Notes: a model not told the origin generated them from the letters alone. Shown: positions 44,993-55,270, numbered from the stretch's first letter. The stretch: 64,000 nt of DNA from Metabacillus malikii (GCF_030813355.1 NZ_JAUSUD010000016.1:1-64000), one strand, 5' to 3'. Numbers and translations are program-made.

Positions 44993-45730
44993 TTAAGCTT
45001 TTCTACTAAGCATATCTCTTAATTTCACAGCTTTCTCTGGAAAATCAGTAATAATCGCTGAGCATTGATTATTTAATAGCTGTTGAATTAGTTTATCGTC
45101 GTTTACTGTAAATGTTCTGATCGCTACATCATTGTTAATAGAGTTTGTAATTATTTCTCGTGTAGCAGCGTAAAAATGTGGATGTATCCCATCTGCCCCT
45201 AACCTTTTAGCGTATTCCCATGGTTGATACAAACCTTCCATATATAAAATTGCTATCTCGATATTATTTGAAATTTTCTTGCACTCTACAAGACTATAAT
45301 GATTAAACGAAGAGATAATAACTTGTTTATTCATATTTAATTTTTCAATTAAGTGAATAACTTTCTCCTCTAACCCCGGATAATGAATGATTCCATTTTT
45401 CAATTCCACATTTACGATGATATTTTTCTGCTTTGCCCATTCCAAAACTTCTATTAATGTCGGTACTGTTGCTTTACCCTTATATTGTGAAAATGTATAA
45501 CTTGCATCGAAACGAGATAGTTCTTTATATGTATAAGTATGTACATAACCTGCACCTGTCGTTGTACGGTCAATTGTTTCATCGTGGATGACTACAAGTT
45601 CTCCATCTTTCGTCATTTGAACATCTAACTCAATTCCGTCTGCACCAGCTTCATAAGCAGCCATAAACGAAATCATCGTATTTTCCGGATAATGTCCTGC
45701 AGCTCCGCGGTGACCAAAAATATTAGTCAT
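44993..45730 (-). CDS. yqiK: Glycerophosphodiester phosphodiesterase (YqiK type)
   Basis: 245-residue GDPD-family TIM barrel that hydrolyses glycerophosphodiesters to glycerol 3-phosphate and an alcohol. Catalytic landmarks: FGHRGAAGHYPENT (first His and Arg), GIELDVQMTKDGELVVIHD (metal E and D, second His). No signal peptide, so cytosolic. Next to the bkd cluster as in B. subtilis (yqiK). Confidence 0.9.
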   Translation of the reverse strand: MTNIFGHRGAAGHYPENTMISFMAAYEAGADGIELDVQMTKDGELVVIHDETIDRTTTGAGYVHTYTYKELSRFDASYTFSQYKGKATVPTLIEVLEWAKQKNIIVNVELKNGIIHYPGLEEKVIHLIEKLNMNKQVIISSFNHYSLVECKKISNNIEIAILYMEGLYQPWEYAKRLGADGIHPHFYAATREIITNSINNDVAIRTFTVNDDKLIQQLLNNQCSAIITDFPEKAVKLRDMLSRKA

Positions 45731-45901
45731 GTATACACCTCAATCAGAATAATATAATATCTAAGAGAGTCTTTTTGAACCTTGAGCAAAATACACTTAC
45801 AGCATAATCATTAGCAAGATCTTGATAGCTACTCTCTTTTCTCTTTCCTTCACAGTATTATAATTCTACATTTTTCAAATCTATCCTTTTTTTTGCAACA
45901 A

Positions 45902-45919
45902 ATTAGTACCAGATAATAT
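45902..45919. promoter_or_regulatory. FapR-like operator upstream of fabH
   Basis: ATTAGTACCAGATAATAT contains a complete ATTAGTACC half-site of FapR, the malonyl-CoA-sensing repressor of fatty-acid genes; the second half is degenerate. It lies about 45 bp before the fabH start, overlapping a possible promoter (TTTTGC, 17 bp, TAATAT). Confidence 0.45.
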
Positions 45920-45964
45920 ACTTAGATGTTATCATTAGGTATAAAACAATAAAGGTGGATAAGA

Positions 45965-46939
45965 ATGATTTCAAAAGCTCGTATTACTGCAATTGGTACA
46001 TATGTTCCTGAGAAAATCATAACAAATCATGATTTAGAGAAACTAGTTGATACGAATGATGAATGGATTACAAGACGCACAGGGATTAAGGAAAGGCGAT
46101 TCGCGAAAGAAAATGAATACACAAGCGACCTAAGTATAAAAGCAATCGAAAATCTTGCAGAGCGTTATAATAAAACACTTGATGATGTTGATTTAATTAT
46201 TGTATGTACGTTAACACCCGACTACATTACACCTAGCGTTGCATCGTACATTCAAGGGAAGTTAGGATTAAAGCAGGCAGGTGCGATTGATATAAATGCA
46301 GCTTGTGCCGGCTTTACTTATGGTTTACATCTTGCGAACGGCTTAATTACTGCAGGACTGCATAAGAAAGTAATTGTTGTTGGAGCTGAAGTGTTATCAA
46401 AAATAACTGATTTTACCGATCGTACAACGTGCATTCTTTTTGGAGATGGAGCCGGAGCGATGCTTCTTGAGCATGACTCTGAAGGCAGTTTCCTTTCTTC
46501 TTACAATAGCTCTGAAGGAGAAAAAGCAATCAATTTATACGGAACAAATATTTCTGATATTATGTTCAACACTGCATTGCTGCACAAACGACAACTCGTA
46601 CAAAATGGTCGCGAGGTGTACAAATGGGCAGTCTCGTCTGTACCAAAAGGAATGCAAATCGTTTGCCAAAACGCAGCATTCCCTATAGAAAAGGTAGACT
46701 GGTTCGTACCGCATAGTGCAAATCTTAGAATGATTGAGTCAATATGCGAAAGAAGTAAAGTTCCGATTCAGAAGACACTGACGAGTTTAGTTCATTATGG
46801 TAATACATCAGCAGCATCCATACCACTCGCCTTAGATATCGGAATTAAGGAAGGTAAAGTAAAAGATGGAGAACACATATTACTATATGGTTTCGGTGGT
46901 GGCCTCGCACAATCAGGTCATCTTATTAAGTGGGGTTAA
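45965..46939 (+). CDS. fabH: 3-oxoacyl-ACP synthase III
   Basis: 324 residues. Initiates fatty-acid synthesis by condensing an acyl-CoA primer with malonyl-ACP. Catalytic triad C114 (NAACAGFTYG), H250 (WFVPHSANLR) and N280 (HYGNTSAAS). Bacillus FabH enzymes prefer the branched acyl-CoAs that the neighbouring bkd operon makes. It is closer in feel to B. subtilis FabHB (YhfB) than FabHA (inference). AAAGGTGG precedes the start; a hairpin terminator follows. Confidence 0.93.
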   Translation: MISKARITAIGTYVPEKIITNHDLEKLVDTNDEWITRRTGIKERRFAKENEYTSDLSIKAIENLAERYNKTLDDVDLIIVCTLTPDYITPSVASYIQGKLGLKQAGAIDINAACAGFTYGLHLANGLITAGLHKKVIVVGAEVLSKITDFTDRTTCILFGDGAGAMLLEHDSEGSFLSSYNSSEGEKAINLYGTNISDIMFNTALLHKRQLVQNGREVYKWAVSSVPKGMQIVCQNAAFPIEKVDWFVPHSANLRMIESICERSKVPIQKTLTSLVHYGNTSAASIPLALDIGIKEGKVKDGEHILLYGFGGGLAQSGHLIKWG

Positions 46940-46954
46940 GTAATACTTAACCCC
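46932..46954 (+). terminator. Terminator of fabH
   Basis: Stem GGGGTTAAG/CTTAACCCC containing the stop codon, then 'tttctttttg'. The following 280 bases to the alpha-galactosidase gene show no cre box or other site I can support. Confidence 0.8.
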
Positions 46955-47235
46955 TTTCTTTTTGTCATTCAATTTTCCCTCTACCACTTCTTTAACCACG
47001 ATTGCTAAAACAAACTAAAACCAACAACTCCAATATCGTTAAACAAAATAGCCTATATTAAAAACACTTGATAAATAGAACTAAATGCATAAACTTTATC
47101 ATTCTTTCACCCTTCTCGCATAAACTAATCGATTACCTAAATTTTCTTAACTTTCTATTGTTTTATAAGTTACTACTTGCTAAACTATTGTGTAAGGGAT
47201 TTCAAATTCATAAAGTAACTTAATGAGGTGATAGA

Positions 47236-49467
47236 ATGTCCATTTCAGTAAATGAAGCAACTAAAGAATTTCATTTATACAATGACAAAATCAGTTATAT
47301 CTTCAGAGTTCTCGAAAAAAGCAATCAATTAGAACATCTATACTATGGTAAAAAAATCAGACACCGCGAATCCTTTCAACATTTGATTGAACGTGAAATA
47401 AGACCATCTTGTAACTTATTTGAAGGTGACCATACGTCTTCATTAGAGCACATAAAACAAGAATATCCCAGCTATGGCTCAACGGATTATCGATACCCTG
47501 CTGTTATGATAACAAATCAGCTTGGCAGTCATATTACTGATTTTCAATTTCTTACTTATCAAATTATCTCAGGTAAACCTAGTCTTTCTAATTTACCTGC
47601 AACATATGTTGAAACCGATCATGAAGCTGATACTTTAGAAATTACACTTTGGGATGAGGTATTAAAAAGCAAGTTAATTTTAAGTTATACAATTTACAAT
47701 AATCGAAATGTGATTTGTCGAAACACACGCTTTATAAATGAAGGTAAAGAATCCTTCTACTTAAATAACGCATTAAGTGCGAGTGTTGATTTGCCAGATG
47801 ACCAATTTGAAATGGTCCACTTAAATGGTGCATGGGCTCGCGAAGCACATGTAGAATCTCAAAAACTGTTTAAGGGCGTACAATCTGTTTCAAGTACTAG
47901 AGGGGCTAGTAGTCATGTCCACAATCCGTTTATGGCTTTAAAAAGGTTAGATGCGACTGAACATCATGGTGATGTTTACGGCTTCAGTCTCGTTTATAGC
48001 GGAAATTTTCTAGCTCAGGTAGAAGTAGACACTTATAGCGTTAGCCGGGTTTTAATCGGGATTAACCCATTTCAATTCAATTGGAAACTAAATCCTGGTG
48101 AGACGTTCCAAACACCAGAATGCGTTATGGTTTACAGTGATAATGGCTTAAATGGAATGAGTCAAACATATCATGGCTTATACAGAGACCGTTTAGTACG
48201 TGGATATTGGAGAGATAAAGTACGACCGATTCTCATTAATAACTGGGAAGCAACATACTTCGATTTTAATGAAGAAAAAGTATTAAATATCGCAAGTACT
48301 GCACGTGACTTAGGCATAGAACTTTTCGTTTTAGATGATGGCTGGTTCGGCGAACGTCATGATGATACAAGTTCTCTCGGAGATTGGTATGTGAATCGAG
48401 ACAAGCTTCCAAATGGGATAAAAGGATTGTCGGAGAAGGTTGAAGCGCTTGGCATGAAATTCGGACTATGGTTTGAACCTGAGATGGTTTCCAAAGGAAC
48501 GAGAATATATGAAGAGCATCCGGATTGGATTATTTCTAGTCCTGAAAGAAGACCTTCACACGGTCGTAATCAATTTATTCTAGACTTCTCTCGTAAAGAA
48601 GTAGTTGATTATATTTTTAAATTGATGGACGATATAATAGCCGATTCTAAAATATCTTATATAAAATGGGATATGAACCGCTATATTACTGAAGCGTATT
48701 CTGTAAATTTAGCAACTGACCAGCAAGGTGAAGTATTCCACCGCTATATTTTAGGAGTGTATGATTTATATGAACGCTTGATCGAGAAATACCCGGAAAT
48801 ATTATTTGAATCATGTGCCGGTGGTGGCGCTAGATTTGACCCAGGCTTGTTATATTATGCACCACAAACATGGGCAAGTGATGATACAGATGCCGTAGAG
48901 CGATTAAAAATTCAATATGGTACATCAATGGTTTACCCACTAAGTTCGATCGGTAGTCATGTCTCTGCAATTCCGAACCACCAGGTCGGACGAATGACAC
49001 CAATTGACACACGAGCAAATGTTGCTTATTTTGGTACATTTGGTTATGAATTAGATATTACAAAGCTCAGTGACGAAGAAAGGGCAAAAATTAAAGAACA
49101 AGTAGCATTCTTTAAAGCAAACCGTGAGTTAATTCGAAGCGGTAAATTCCATCGACTCTTAAGCCCATTTGAATCAAATGAAGTTTCATGGATGGTCGTC
49201 TCAAACAGAAAGGACGAAGCGATTGTTGGTTACTATAAAGTTCTGGCTAAACCAAATGACAAATATTATCGTCTAAAATTAAAAGGACTTGACCCAACGA
49301 AACGTTATAAAATTTCTGGATTAGATACTACACACTATGGTGATGAGTTAATGAACATCGGAATCATCTTAGGTGAAGACTACACAGACCGAGCAGCAGA
49401 ATATTGGTCAAGAGAGCATCCCCATGATTATGATTCACAAATATTTGTCATAAAAGAAGTTAAGTAA
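47236..49467 (+). CDS. Alpha-galactosidase, GH36
   Basis: 743-residue cytosolic glycoside hydrolase removing terminal alpha-galactose from raffinose-type sugars and galactomannan fragments. The N-terminal beta-supersandwich is followed by the catalytic barrel (about 325-650). Nucleophile D479 lies in YIKWDMNR and acid/base D549 in WASDDTDAVER, which agree with the positions known for Geobacillus AgaN. No secretion signal. No transporter or regulator for alpha-galactosides is next to it. GAGGTGATAG precedes the start. Confidence 0.93.
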   Translation: MSISVNEATKEFHLYNDKISYIFRVLEKSNQLEHLYYGKKIRHRESFQHLIEREIRPSCNLFEGDHTSSLEHIKQEYPSYGSTDYRYPAVMITNQLGSHITDFQFLTYQIISGKPSLSNLPATYVETDHEADTLEITLWDEVLKSKLILSYTIYNNRNVICRNTRFINEGKESFYLNNALSASVDLPDDQFEMVHLNGAWAREAHVESQKLFKGVQSVSSTRGASSHVHNPFMALKRLDATEHHGDVYGFSLVYSGNFLAQVEVDTYSVSRVLIGINPFQFNWKLNPGETFQTPECVMVYSDNGLNGMSQTYHGLYRDRLVRGYWRDKVRPILINNWEATYFDFNEEKVLNIASTARDLGIELFVLDDGWFGERHDDTSSLGDWYVNRDKLPNGIKGLSEKVEALGMKFGLWFEPEMVSKGTRIYEEHPDWIISSPERRPSHGRNQFILDFSRKEVVDYIFKLMDDIIADSKISYIKWDMNRYITEAYSVNLATDQQGEVFHRYILGVYDLYERLIEKYPEILFESCAGGGARFDPGLLYYAPQTWASDDTDAVERLKIQYGTSMVYPLSSIGSHVSAIPNHQVGRMTPIDTRANVAYFGTFGYELDITKLSDEERAKIKEQVAFFKANRELIRSGKFHRLLSPFESNEVSWMVVSNRKDEAIVGYYKVLAKPNDKYYRLKLKGLDPTKRYKISGLDTTHYGDELMNIGIILGEDYTDRAAEYWSREHPHDYDSQIFVIKEVK

Positions 49468-49510
49468 TTACGTCAGACTCTCATCCATCATATACAGTGT
49501 AAAATAAGGA

Positions 49511-49544
49511 AAAACCTCCCTAAATATATAAATAGGGAGGTTTT
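49511..49544. terminator. Bidirectional terminator
   Basis: Perfect 12-bp stem AAAACCTCCCTA/TAGGGAGGTTTT between the alpha-galactosidase gene and the converging spo0A. Confidence 0.88.
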
Positions 49545-49606
49545 GTTTTACTCTATTAAAAGAATATTTATTTAAATATTAGGTCAATAACAAAATTATA
49601 CAATTC

Positions 49607-50398
49607 TTAGCTTGCCTTATGCTCCAAACGAAGCTTATCCGCGACCATCGCGATAAATTCACTATTTGTCGGCTTTGCTTTTGTCATGCTGACTGTATAG
49701 CCGAATAATGACGAAATTGAATCGATGTTCCCACGACTCCACGCAACTTCAATCGCATGACGTATTGCACGCTCTACTCTTGAAGCAGTTGTGTTGTATT
49801 TTTTAGCGATATCTGGGTAGAGAACCTTTGTAATTGAGCCTAGTAACTCAATGTCATTGTATACCATTGAAATAGCTTCTCGTAGGTAGAGATACCCTTT
49901 AATATGCGCAGGTACTCCTATCTCGTGAATGATACTTGTAATGCTCGCATCAAGATTTTTCCCCTTACCTTGTGACTCATTGGCTGGTCTTATCGTGGTA
50001 CTTGTTCTTTTAACGAGTGGTGCTGCATTTCCACTAACTTGACGAATATGACTCGCAAGGCCTTCCATATCAAATGGCTTTAAAATAAAATATGCTGCAC
50101 CTAAATCAACTGCTTTTTTCGTTACATCTTCTTGGCCAAAAGCTGTAAGCATTATGACATTTGGTTGTGGTCCTTCCATCTGTCTTAATTTTTCTAGTAC
50201 ACCAAGACCATCTAAATGCGGCATGATGATATCCAACACCAATACATCTGGTGTTTTATCTTTTAACATATTTAAACATTCTTGGCCATTATACGCTACT
50301 CCAAGAACTTCAATATCTTCTTGACTTGATAAATACTCATCTAATAAACCTACTAATTCACGATTATCGTCAACGATACAAACTTTAATTTTACTCAC
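49607..50398 (-). CDS. spo0A: Sporulation master regulator Spo0A
   Basis: Response regulator at the end of the phosphorelay; binds TGTCGAA boxes and starts sporulation. 263 residues. Receiver domain with acidic pocket D10/D11 and phospho-site D56 (VLVLDIIMP), then the Spo0A-specific C-terminal domain with the recognition helix region [22 protein letters not shown]. Order spo0A-spoIVB-recN-argR is the standard Bacillus arrangement. Confidence 0.97.
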   Translation of the reverse strand: MSKIKVCIVDDNRELVGLLDEYLSSQEDIEVLGVAYNGQECLNMLKDKTPDVLVLDIIMPHLDGLGVLEKLRQMEGPQPNVIMLTAFGQEDVTKKAVDLGAAYFILKPFDMEGLASHIRQVSGNAAPLVKRTSTTIRPANESQGKGKNLDASITSIIHEIGVPAHIKGYLYLREAISMVYNDIELLGSITKVLYPDIAKKYNTTASRVERAIRHAIEVAWSRGNIDSISSLFGYTVSMTKAKPTNSEFIAMVADKLRLEHKAS

Positions 50399-50461
50399 AA
50401 TACGTCCTCCTCAGTCTCTTTTTGCCAATATGTCTTATATCTATACATGATTATACCTAAC

Positions 50462-50488
50462 AATTTCGACAATGTGAGAAGAAATCCT
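50462..50488 (-). promoter_or_regulatory. Sigma-H-like promoter of spo0A with 0A box
   Basis: Minus strand: AGGATTT (50482-50488), 13-bp spacer, CGAAATT (50462-50468), which resembles sigma-H promoters. A TGTCGAA 0A box (50465-50471) overlaps the -10. Further 0A-like boxes are TGTCGAA at 50596-50602 (plus strand) and AGTCGAA at 50554-50560. This fits the known autoregulated Ps promoter of spo0A. Confidence 0.55.
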
Positions 50489-50664
50489 TTATTTTTTTGA
50501 AAAAACTTAATTAATTTAAGATTATCTCGATTTTTCTTCAAATCGCTCGCTTTTTCGACTAAATATGCTATTTGACATAATGAGATGAATTAGATTTGTC
50601 GAATAATCTTTTCCTCTTTATTTTACATAACCTGAACTAAAATGAAAAGATAAAAACAAAAAAA

Positions 50665-50688
50665 CTGCCAAGAAATAATTCTTGACAG
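50665..50688 (-). terminator. Terminator of spoIVB
   Basis: Stem CTGTCAAGAA/TTCTTGGCAG with a T run on the minus strand. Confidence 0.8.
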
Positions 50689-50695
50689 CTTAAAC

Positions 50696-51988
50696 TTAGC
50701 TTACCTTTTGTTTTTGTTTAGAATAAATATCTATGCCCGCTTCATTTAACATCCATTCAATATGGACGCCGTACCCACTAGTAGGGTCATTGACAAATAC
50801 ATGTGTTACTGCACCGATTACCTTCCCATTTTGTATTATCGGACTTCCGCTCATTCCTTGGACAATACCACCTGTTTTGTCCAACAACTTTTTATCGGTT
50901 ATTTTTATTACCATACCTTTAGTAGCAGGGAACTTTTGTGGGACAGAACTTACAACTTCTACATCAAACTCTTCAACTGTATCATTATCGACGACAGTAA
51001 GAATTTTAGCTGGTCCTTCCTTTACTTCATTCGAAAGGGCAATTGGTAAGGCCTTGTCCATTATTCCATTTGTTATATCTTGATTTAAGACACCAAATAT
51101 TCCAAATGGACTATTTCGCGTAATATTTCCGATTATTTTACGATCACCGGAAAATCTAGCTAATTTTTCACCTGGGTTTCCGTTACTTCCTTTTTCAATT
51201 GAAGTTACCGTTGAGCGTACAATTTGACCATCATCAACAACGATTGGCTTCTTTGTGTCCATATCCGAAATAACATGTCCTAATGCACCATATTTTTTTG
51301 ATTCAGGGTCATAAAACGTCATCGTTCCAATACCTGCTGCCGAATCACGAATATACAAACCGATTCGATAGGAGCTATCGTTTTCATCCTTTAAAGGATA
51401 TAGTTTTGTTTTCACTTCGCTATCTTCACGCTTAAGAACTAAATCTAATGGCTTCCCTGTCTTTCCTGCTTCTTGGATAAAGGGAGCAACATCACTCATT
51501 TGTTCAATTTTCTTACCATTGATGTTTGTTATAATATCTCCAACTTGCACACCGGCAATTTCTCCAGGAGATTGCTTTCCTTCTTTCGTATTAATTTGAT
51601 GGTGTCCTACCACCAATACGCCAAGAGTATTTAGTTTTACACCGATAGACTGTCCACCTGGTATAATTTTGAAATCGGGCAATACATTTACACCAATTTT
51701 CTTCACTGGAAAACCTGCGAGATCAAAAACAACTGCTCCCTCACCGGCCTTTTTCCCATGAACATCAATTGTTTTGCCGTCACTATTTTTCTGAACTGTA
51801 AACGCTTCTTCTACTTCACCAGAAGCATTAGCAGGAATAGAACTTTCAACAGTAACTTCTTGTGATTCGAATACTGCGACATTACTCGGTAGACTCACAT
51901 ATTCTTTTATCTCTTTTAGAAATCCTAAACTCATTAGTGAAACAAGGAGAATTACACCTATTATTTTTCTGATTTTATCTGTCTGCAA
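50696..51988 (-). CDS. spoIVB: SpoIVB peptidase
   Basis: Serine protease secreted by the forespore; cleaves SpoIVFA to trigger pro-sigma-K processing. 430 residues: membrane anchor (about 7-24), PDZ domain (about 110-198) and an S55 peptidase domain. By alignment with the B. subtilis catalytic residues, H238 (ALGHVI), D365 (IKITD) and S380 (GMSGSP) form the triad; each is offset by exactly two from B. subtilis. Confidence 0.95.
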   Translation of the reverse strand: MQTDKIRKIIGVILLVSLMSLGFLKEIKEYVSLPSNVAVFESQEVTVESSIPANASGEVEEAFTVQKNSDGKTIDVHGKKAGEGAVVFDLAGFPVKKIGVNVLPDFKIIPGGQSIGVKLNTLGVLVVGHHQINTKEGKQSPGEIAGVQVGDIITNINGKKIEQMSDVAPFIQEAGKTGKPLDLVLKREDSEVKTKLYPLKDENDSSYRIGLYIRDSAAGIGTMTFYDPESKKYGALGHVISDMDTKKPIVVDDGQIVRSTVTSIEKGSNGNPGEKLARFSGDRKIIGNITRNSPFGIFGVLNQDITNGIMDKALPIALSNEVKEGPAKILTVVDNDTVEEFDVEVVSSVPQKFPATKGMVIKITDKKLLDKTGGIVQGMSGSPIIQNGKVIGAVTHVFVNDPTSGYGVHIEWMLNEAGIDIYSKQKQKVS

Positions 51989-52148
51989 AAACCTTCACTC
52001 TCCTCGCTCCTAACACACACCACGATATATATATGGCTACAGTTTTAATTTAGCCTTTCGAGCGAACATTTATAACATCTTTCTAATGAAAATTACAGGT
52101 TTACATGTAAGTTTTTTGCATTCTTTCAAATAAACTTATTAATATTTG

Positions 52149-52187
52149 GCCCATAATTGCTTTTAGTGGATAAAAGCAGTTATTGGC
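52149..52187. other. Strong hairpin in the recN-spoIVB gap
   Basis: 17-bp stem (one mismatch, one possible G-U pair) with a 5-nt loop; arms begin GCCCATAATTGC and end GTTATTGGC. No T run follows on either strand. It stands alone in the 438-bp gap 51989-52387, which otherwise holds no gene. Confidence 0.5.
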
Positions 52188-52387
52188 TAGTCAACTAAGT
52201 AATTGGCCAAATGATAACCATTATCTTAACTAACCTAATATTAAGTTTAGTTTGAGTATATTATATACAATTGGAACGACTACATACGGAAATATATAAT
52301 TGTAAAATGTAAATTATGTTTTATCCCTTCTTAATGAAATTCTGAATGTTGAGGTATACCTAGAAAATAAAATTATACATAAAAAAA

Positions 52388-52405
52388 GCCACCAATAAAG
52401 GCAGC
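52388..52405 (-). terminator. Terminator of recN
   Basis: Stem GCTGCC/GGTGGC with six bases in the loop and seven T after it on the minus strand. Confidence 0.7.
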
Positions 52406-52426
52406 AAATAATAAGAAATATTGAAC

Positions 52427-54127
52427 TTATTGTTTTGAGTTGCTTGCTAACTCAAGAAGTTCTTTAGCATGTTCCTTTGAAAGTTCTGTTACTTGTGCTC
52501 CCGCAATCATACGGCCAATTTCATTAATTTTTTCTGCCTTTTCTAACGCTTTTACACTTGTTTTCGTTCTTCCATCAATTGTTTCTTTCGCAATATATAA
52601 ATGTGTATCAGCCATAGCTGCAACTTGTGGAAGATGTGTAATACACAAAACTTGTGAACCAACGGATACACGGTGAATCTTTTCAGCAATTGCTTGAGCG
52701 ACACGTCCACTAACACCTGTATCAACTTCATCGAAAATGATAGAAGTAATCCCTTGATGTTGTGAGAAAATGCTCTTCATAGCAAGCATAATCCTCGATA
52801 ATTCACCACCAGATGCCGTTTTACTTAACGGTTTTAACGGTTCACCAGGATTTGTAGAAAGATAAAATTCAACCTGGTCTATTCCTGTTACAGTAAATTT
52901 ATGATTTGTCATATGTGCTGTCAAATTGTTAAAATGAACATCAAAAGTTGTTTTTTCCATATAAAGTTCTTTCAACTCTTTATGTATGTCGGCAATTAAT
53001 TGCGTCGCACTTGATTTACGAAGAATTGAGACATTTTTTGCTTCTACAACTAGATCCTTCATAATCGAGTCTAATTCTTTTTGTAATTTATTTACATGAC
53101 TATCTCGATTTTGTATAGTATCTAACTCTTCTTCAACTTTTGCAGCATACATTAGTATTTCCTCTACAGTTTGTCCATATTTTCGTTTTAGTTGATTTAT
53201 TTCATTCAATCTGTTTTCAACATAATTAAGTCTTTCTGGATCAAATTCAAGCGAATCAAGTTCATTTCGTACTTGATAAGATAAATCTTCTAATAGATAA
53301 TATGCGTTCGATACAATTTCCGATAGTTCCTTTAAAGTAGGATTGATGGGTCCTACATCTTCTAAGTGACTCATTGCATGACTGACCCAGTCAAGCCCTC
53401 TTTGTTCACCATGAAGTGAATTATAACTTGTCTGTAATGCCTCATAAATCTTCTCATAATTGGATATTTTCGCTTTTTCTTCAAGTAGTTGTTCATCTTC
53501 ATTTAGCTGGAGATTCGCATTGTTAATTTCATCGAGTTGAAATTGTAATAAATCTAATCGATGTGCCATTTCTTGCTCATTTTCTGATAACTGCGTTAAT
53601 TTCTTGCGTAACGTTTCATAACGTTTAAATACCTCTATATAATCTTCTAATGCTTTAGATATTTTATTTCCGCCATACTGATCAAGTAATTTTAAATGGT
53701 TTTCTTCGTTCATTAGTTCTTGATTATCATGCTGACCGTGAATATCAACTAAATATTGACCAACCTCTCTTAAAATGGCTATCGTAACTAATTTCCCATT
53801 TATCCGACAAATACTTTTCCCTGATGAAGATAAATCACGCCTCAACACAATCATCCCATCACTAACATCAATCCCTAATTCATTACATTTGTCGTATACA
53901 GGATGAGCCGTTTCCTCAATCAAAAATAATCCCTCAAGTTCCGCACGTTTCTCTCCAAACCGTACAAATTCAGCAGAGCCACGTGCTCCAGAAAGAAGAT
54001 GTATTGCATCTATAATAATTGATTTACCTGCTCCAGTTTCTCCTGTTAATACTGTAAGGCCTTTTTCAAATGAAATAGATAGAGATTCAATAATAGCAAA
54101 GTTTTTAATAGACAATTCCGCTAACAA
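52427..54127 (-). CDS. recN: DNA repair protein RecN
   Basis: SMC-like ATPase acting early in double-strand break repair. 566 residues. Walker A LTGETGAGKSII (about 29-40), long coiled-coil arms (about 165-375), ABC signature TASGGELSRIMLAMK and Walker B SIIFDEVDTGVSG. TTG start with AAGGTG upstream. Gap to argR is enlarged by repeat copy F. Confidence 0.95.
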   Translation of the reverse strand: MLAELSIKNFAIIESLSISFEKGLTVLTGETGAGKSIIIDAIHLLSGARGSAEFVRFGEKRAELEGLFLIEETAHPVYDKCNELGIDVSDGMIVLRRDLSSSGKSICRINGKLVTIAILREVGQYLVDIHGQHDNQELMNEENHLKLLDQYGGNKISKALEDYIEVFKRYETLRKKLTQLSENEQEMAHRLDLLQFQLDEINNANLQLNEDEQLLEEKAKISNYEKIYEALQTSYNSLHGEQRGLDWVSHAMSHLEDVGPINPTLKELSEIVSNAYYLLEDLSYQVRNELDSLEFDPERLNYVENRLNEINQLKRKYGQTVEEILMYAAKVEEELDTIQNRDSHVNKLQKELDSIMKDLVVEAKNVSILRKSSATQLIADIHKELKELYMEKTTFDVHFNNLTAHMTNHKFTVTGIDQVEFYLSTNPGEPLKPLSKTASGGELSRIMLAMKSIFSQHQGITSIIFDEVDTGVSGRVAQAIAEKIHRVSVGSQVLCITHLPQVAAMADTHLYIAKETIDGRTKTSVKALEKAEKINEIGRMIAGAQVTELSKEHAKELLELASNSKQ

Positions 54128-54251
54128 ACAGAATCACACCTTTTTATAATTTGTTTCTTTATTACTAAGCAAAGCCATATAAAATTAAAACATATATAAT
54201 ATGCATGACAAACTCAACAACTAAGAGACCCCTATAAGGAGTCTTTCATGT

Positions 54252-54300
54252 AAGTTGTTTTCACAACATGTTGCTTTTACTTAATTTTCGTTTTGGTTGT
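54252..54300 (+). repeat. Older decayed MITE copy hosting copy F
   Basis: 'gttgttttcacaa', 'catgttgcttttac' and 'cgttttggttg' follow the left third of the family consensus with scattered changes, and 'gttttagaaaa' next to it looks like the right terminus. Most of the middle is gone. Copy F is inserted at this remnant's right end. Confidence 0.6.
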
Positions 54301-54310
54301 TTTAGAAAAA

Positions 54311-54530
54311 GGCTGTTTTCGTAAACATTGTTGCTTTTAACTTAGTTGTCGTTTAGGGTTTGTTTCCGCTACAGTACTCGCTTTCCGCGGGGTGGGTGCT
54401 GAGCCTCCTCAGCGCAAGCGCCTGCGGGGTCTCAGCTCTCCCACGCATCCCGCAGGAGTCTCGCACTTCCGCTCCAACAAACCGTTAAAAAAAATTAGTG
54501 CAAAAAACCACAACCTTTTAGAAAAGAGCC
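54311..54530 (+). repeat. MITE-like element, copy F (short form, perfect target duplication)
   Basis: 220 bp flanked by perfect 8-bp direct repeats TAGAAAAA (54303-54310 and 54531-54538). Termini are GGCTGTTTTCGTAAACATTG on the left and, read inward on the other strand, GGCTCTTTTCTAAAAGGTTG on the right. The core forms hairpins (GGTGGG.GCTGAG with CTCAGCTCTCCCAC). It lacks the roughly 150-bp central module of copies C, D and E and has no coding capacity. GGCT ends and 8-bp duplications resemble the ISL3 transposon family. Confidence 0.9.
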
Positions 54531-54556
54531 TAGAAAAAAGACTTCATGTATGACTA

Positions 54557-55006
54557 TTATAACATTTCTAAAAACCGTTCCGTAATGACTTCCGTATCTT
54601 CTGATGTTTTACAAATGATTAAAATTGTGTCATCTCCACAAATTGTTCCAAGTACTTCTTCCCAATCTAAATTATCAATTAAGGCCCCTATTGCATTTGC
54701 ATTACCTGGTAATGTTTTCATTACAAGCATATGCCCCGCTGAATCGATTTTCACAAAGGCATCCATTAGTGCACGTTTCAATTTTTGTAGTGGGTTAAAG
54801 CGTTGGTCAGCTGGGAGACTATATTTGTATCGACCATCCAACATTGGAACTTTAACAAGATGAAGCTCTTTAATATCTCTAGATACTGTAGCTTGGGTTA
54901 CATTAAACCCCATTTCTTTTAACAAATCAACTAATTCATCCTGTGTTTCAATATCATTATTTGAGATTATCTCTCTAATTTTAATATGACGTTGTCCTTT
55001 ATTCAT
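54557..55006 (-). CDS. argR: Arginine repressor ArgR/AhrC
   Basis: 149 residues. N-terminal winged helix ([38 protein letters not shown]) and C-terminal hexamerisation/arginine-binding domain with [14 protein letters not shown]. Represses arginine synthesis and activates catabolism when arginine is bound. Candidate targets in the window are at 10998 and 31999. Confidence 0.95.
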   Translation of the reverse strand: MNKGQRHIKIREIISNNDIETQDELVDLLKEMGFNVTQATVSRDIKELHLVKVPMLDGRYKYSLPADQRFNPLQKLKRALMDAFVKIDSAGHMLVMKTLPGNANAIGALIDNLDWEEVLGTICGDDTILIICKTSEDTEVITERFLEML

Positions 55007-55270
55007 TATTGCTTAGCGCCCCTTTTACACATTGCATATTCTTTTGCATGTTTATACTATATATCTTATATGAAAATCCTTTAAAAGTACAGATTTAATA
55101 AGAATTGGGCTGTATATACTGCATAAAATTTGTTTGCCTTATTAATAAAACCGTATGAATATCCAGATTATTAGTATAATTAAATATATTCTGATGTTAC
55201 TCAGCATTTTTAAGTAACTTACTTATGCCTACTGACTATGTATTTTGTACAAATTACAAAAACTAAAAAA

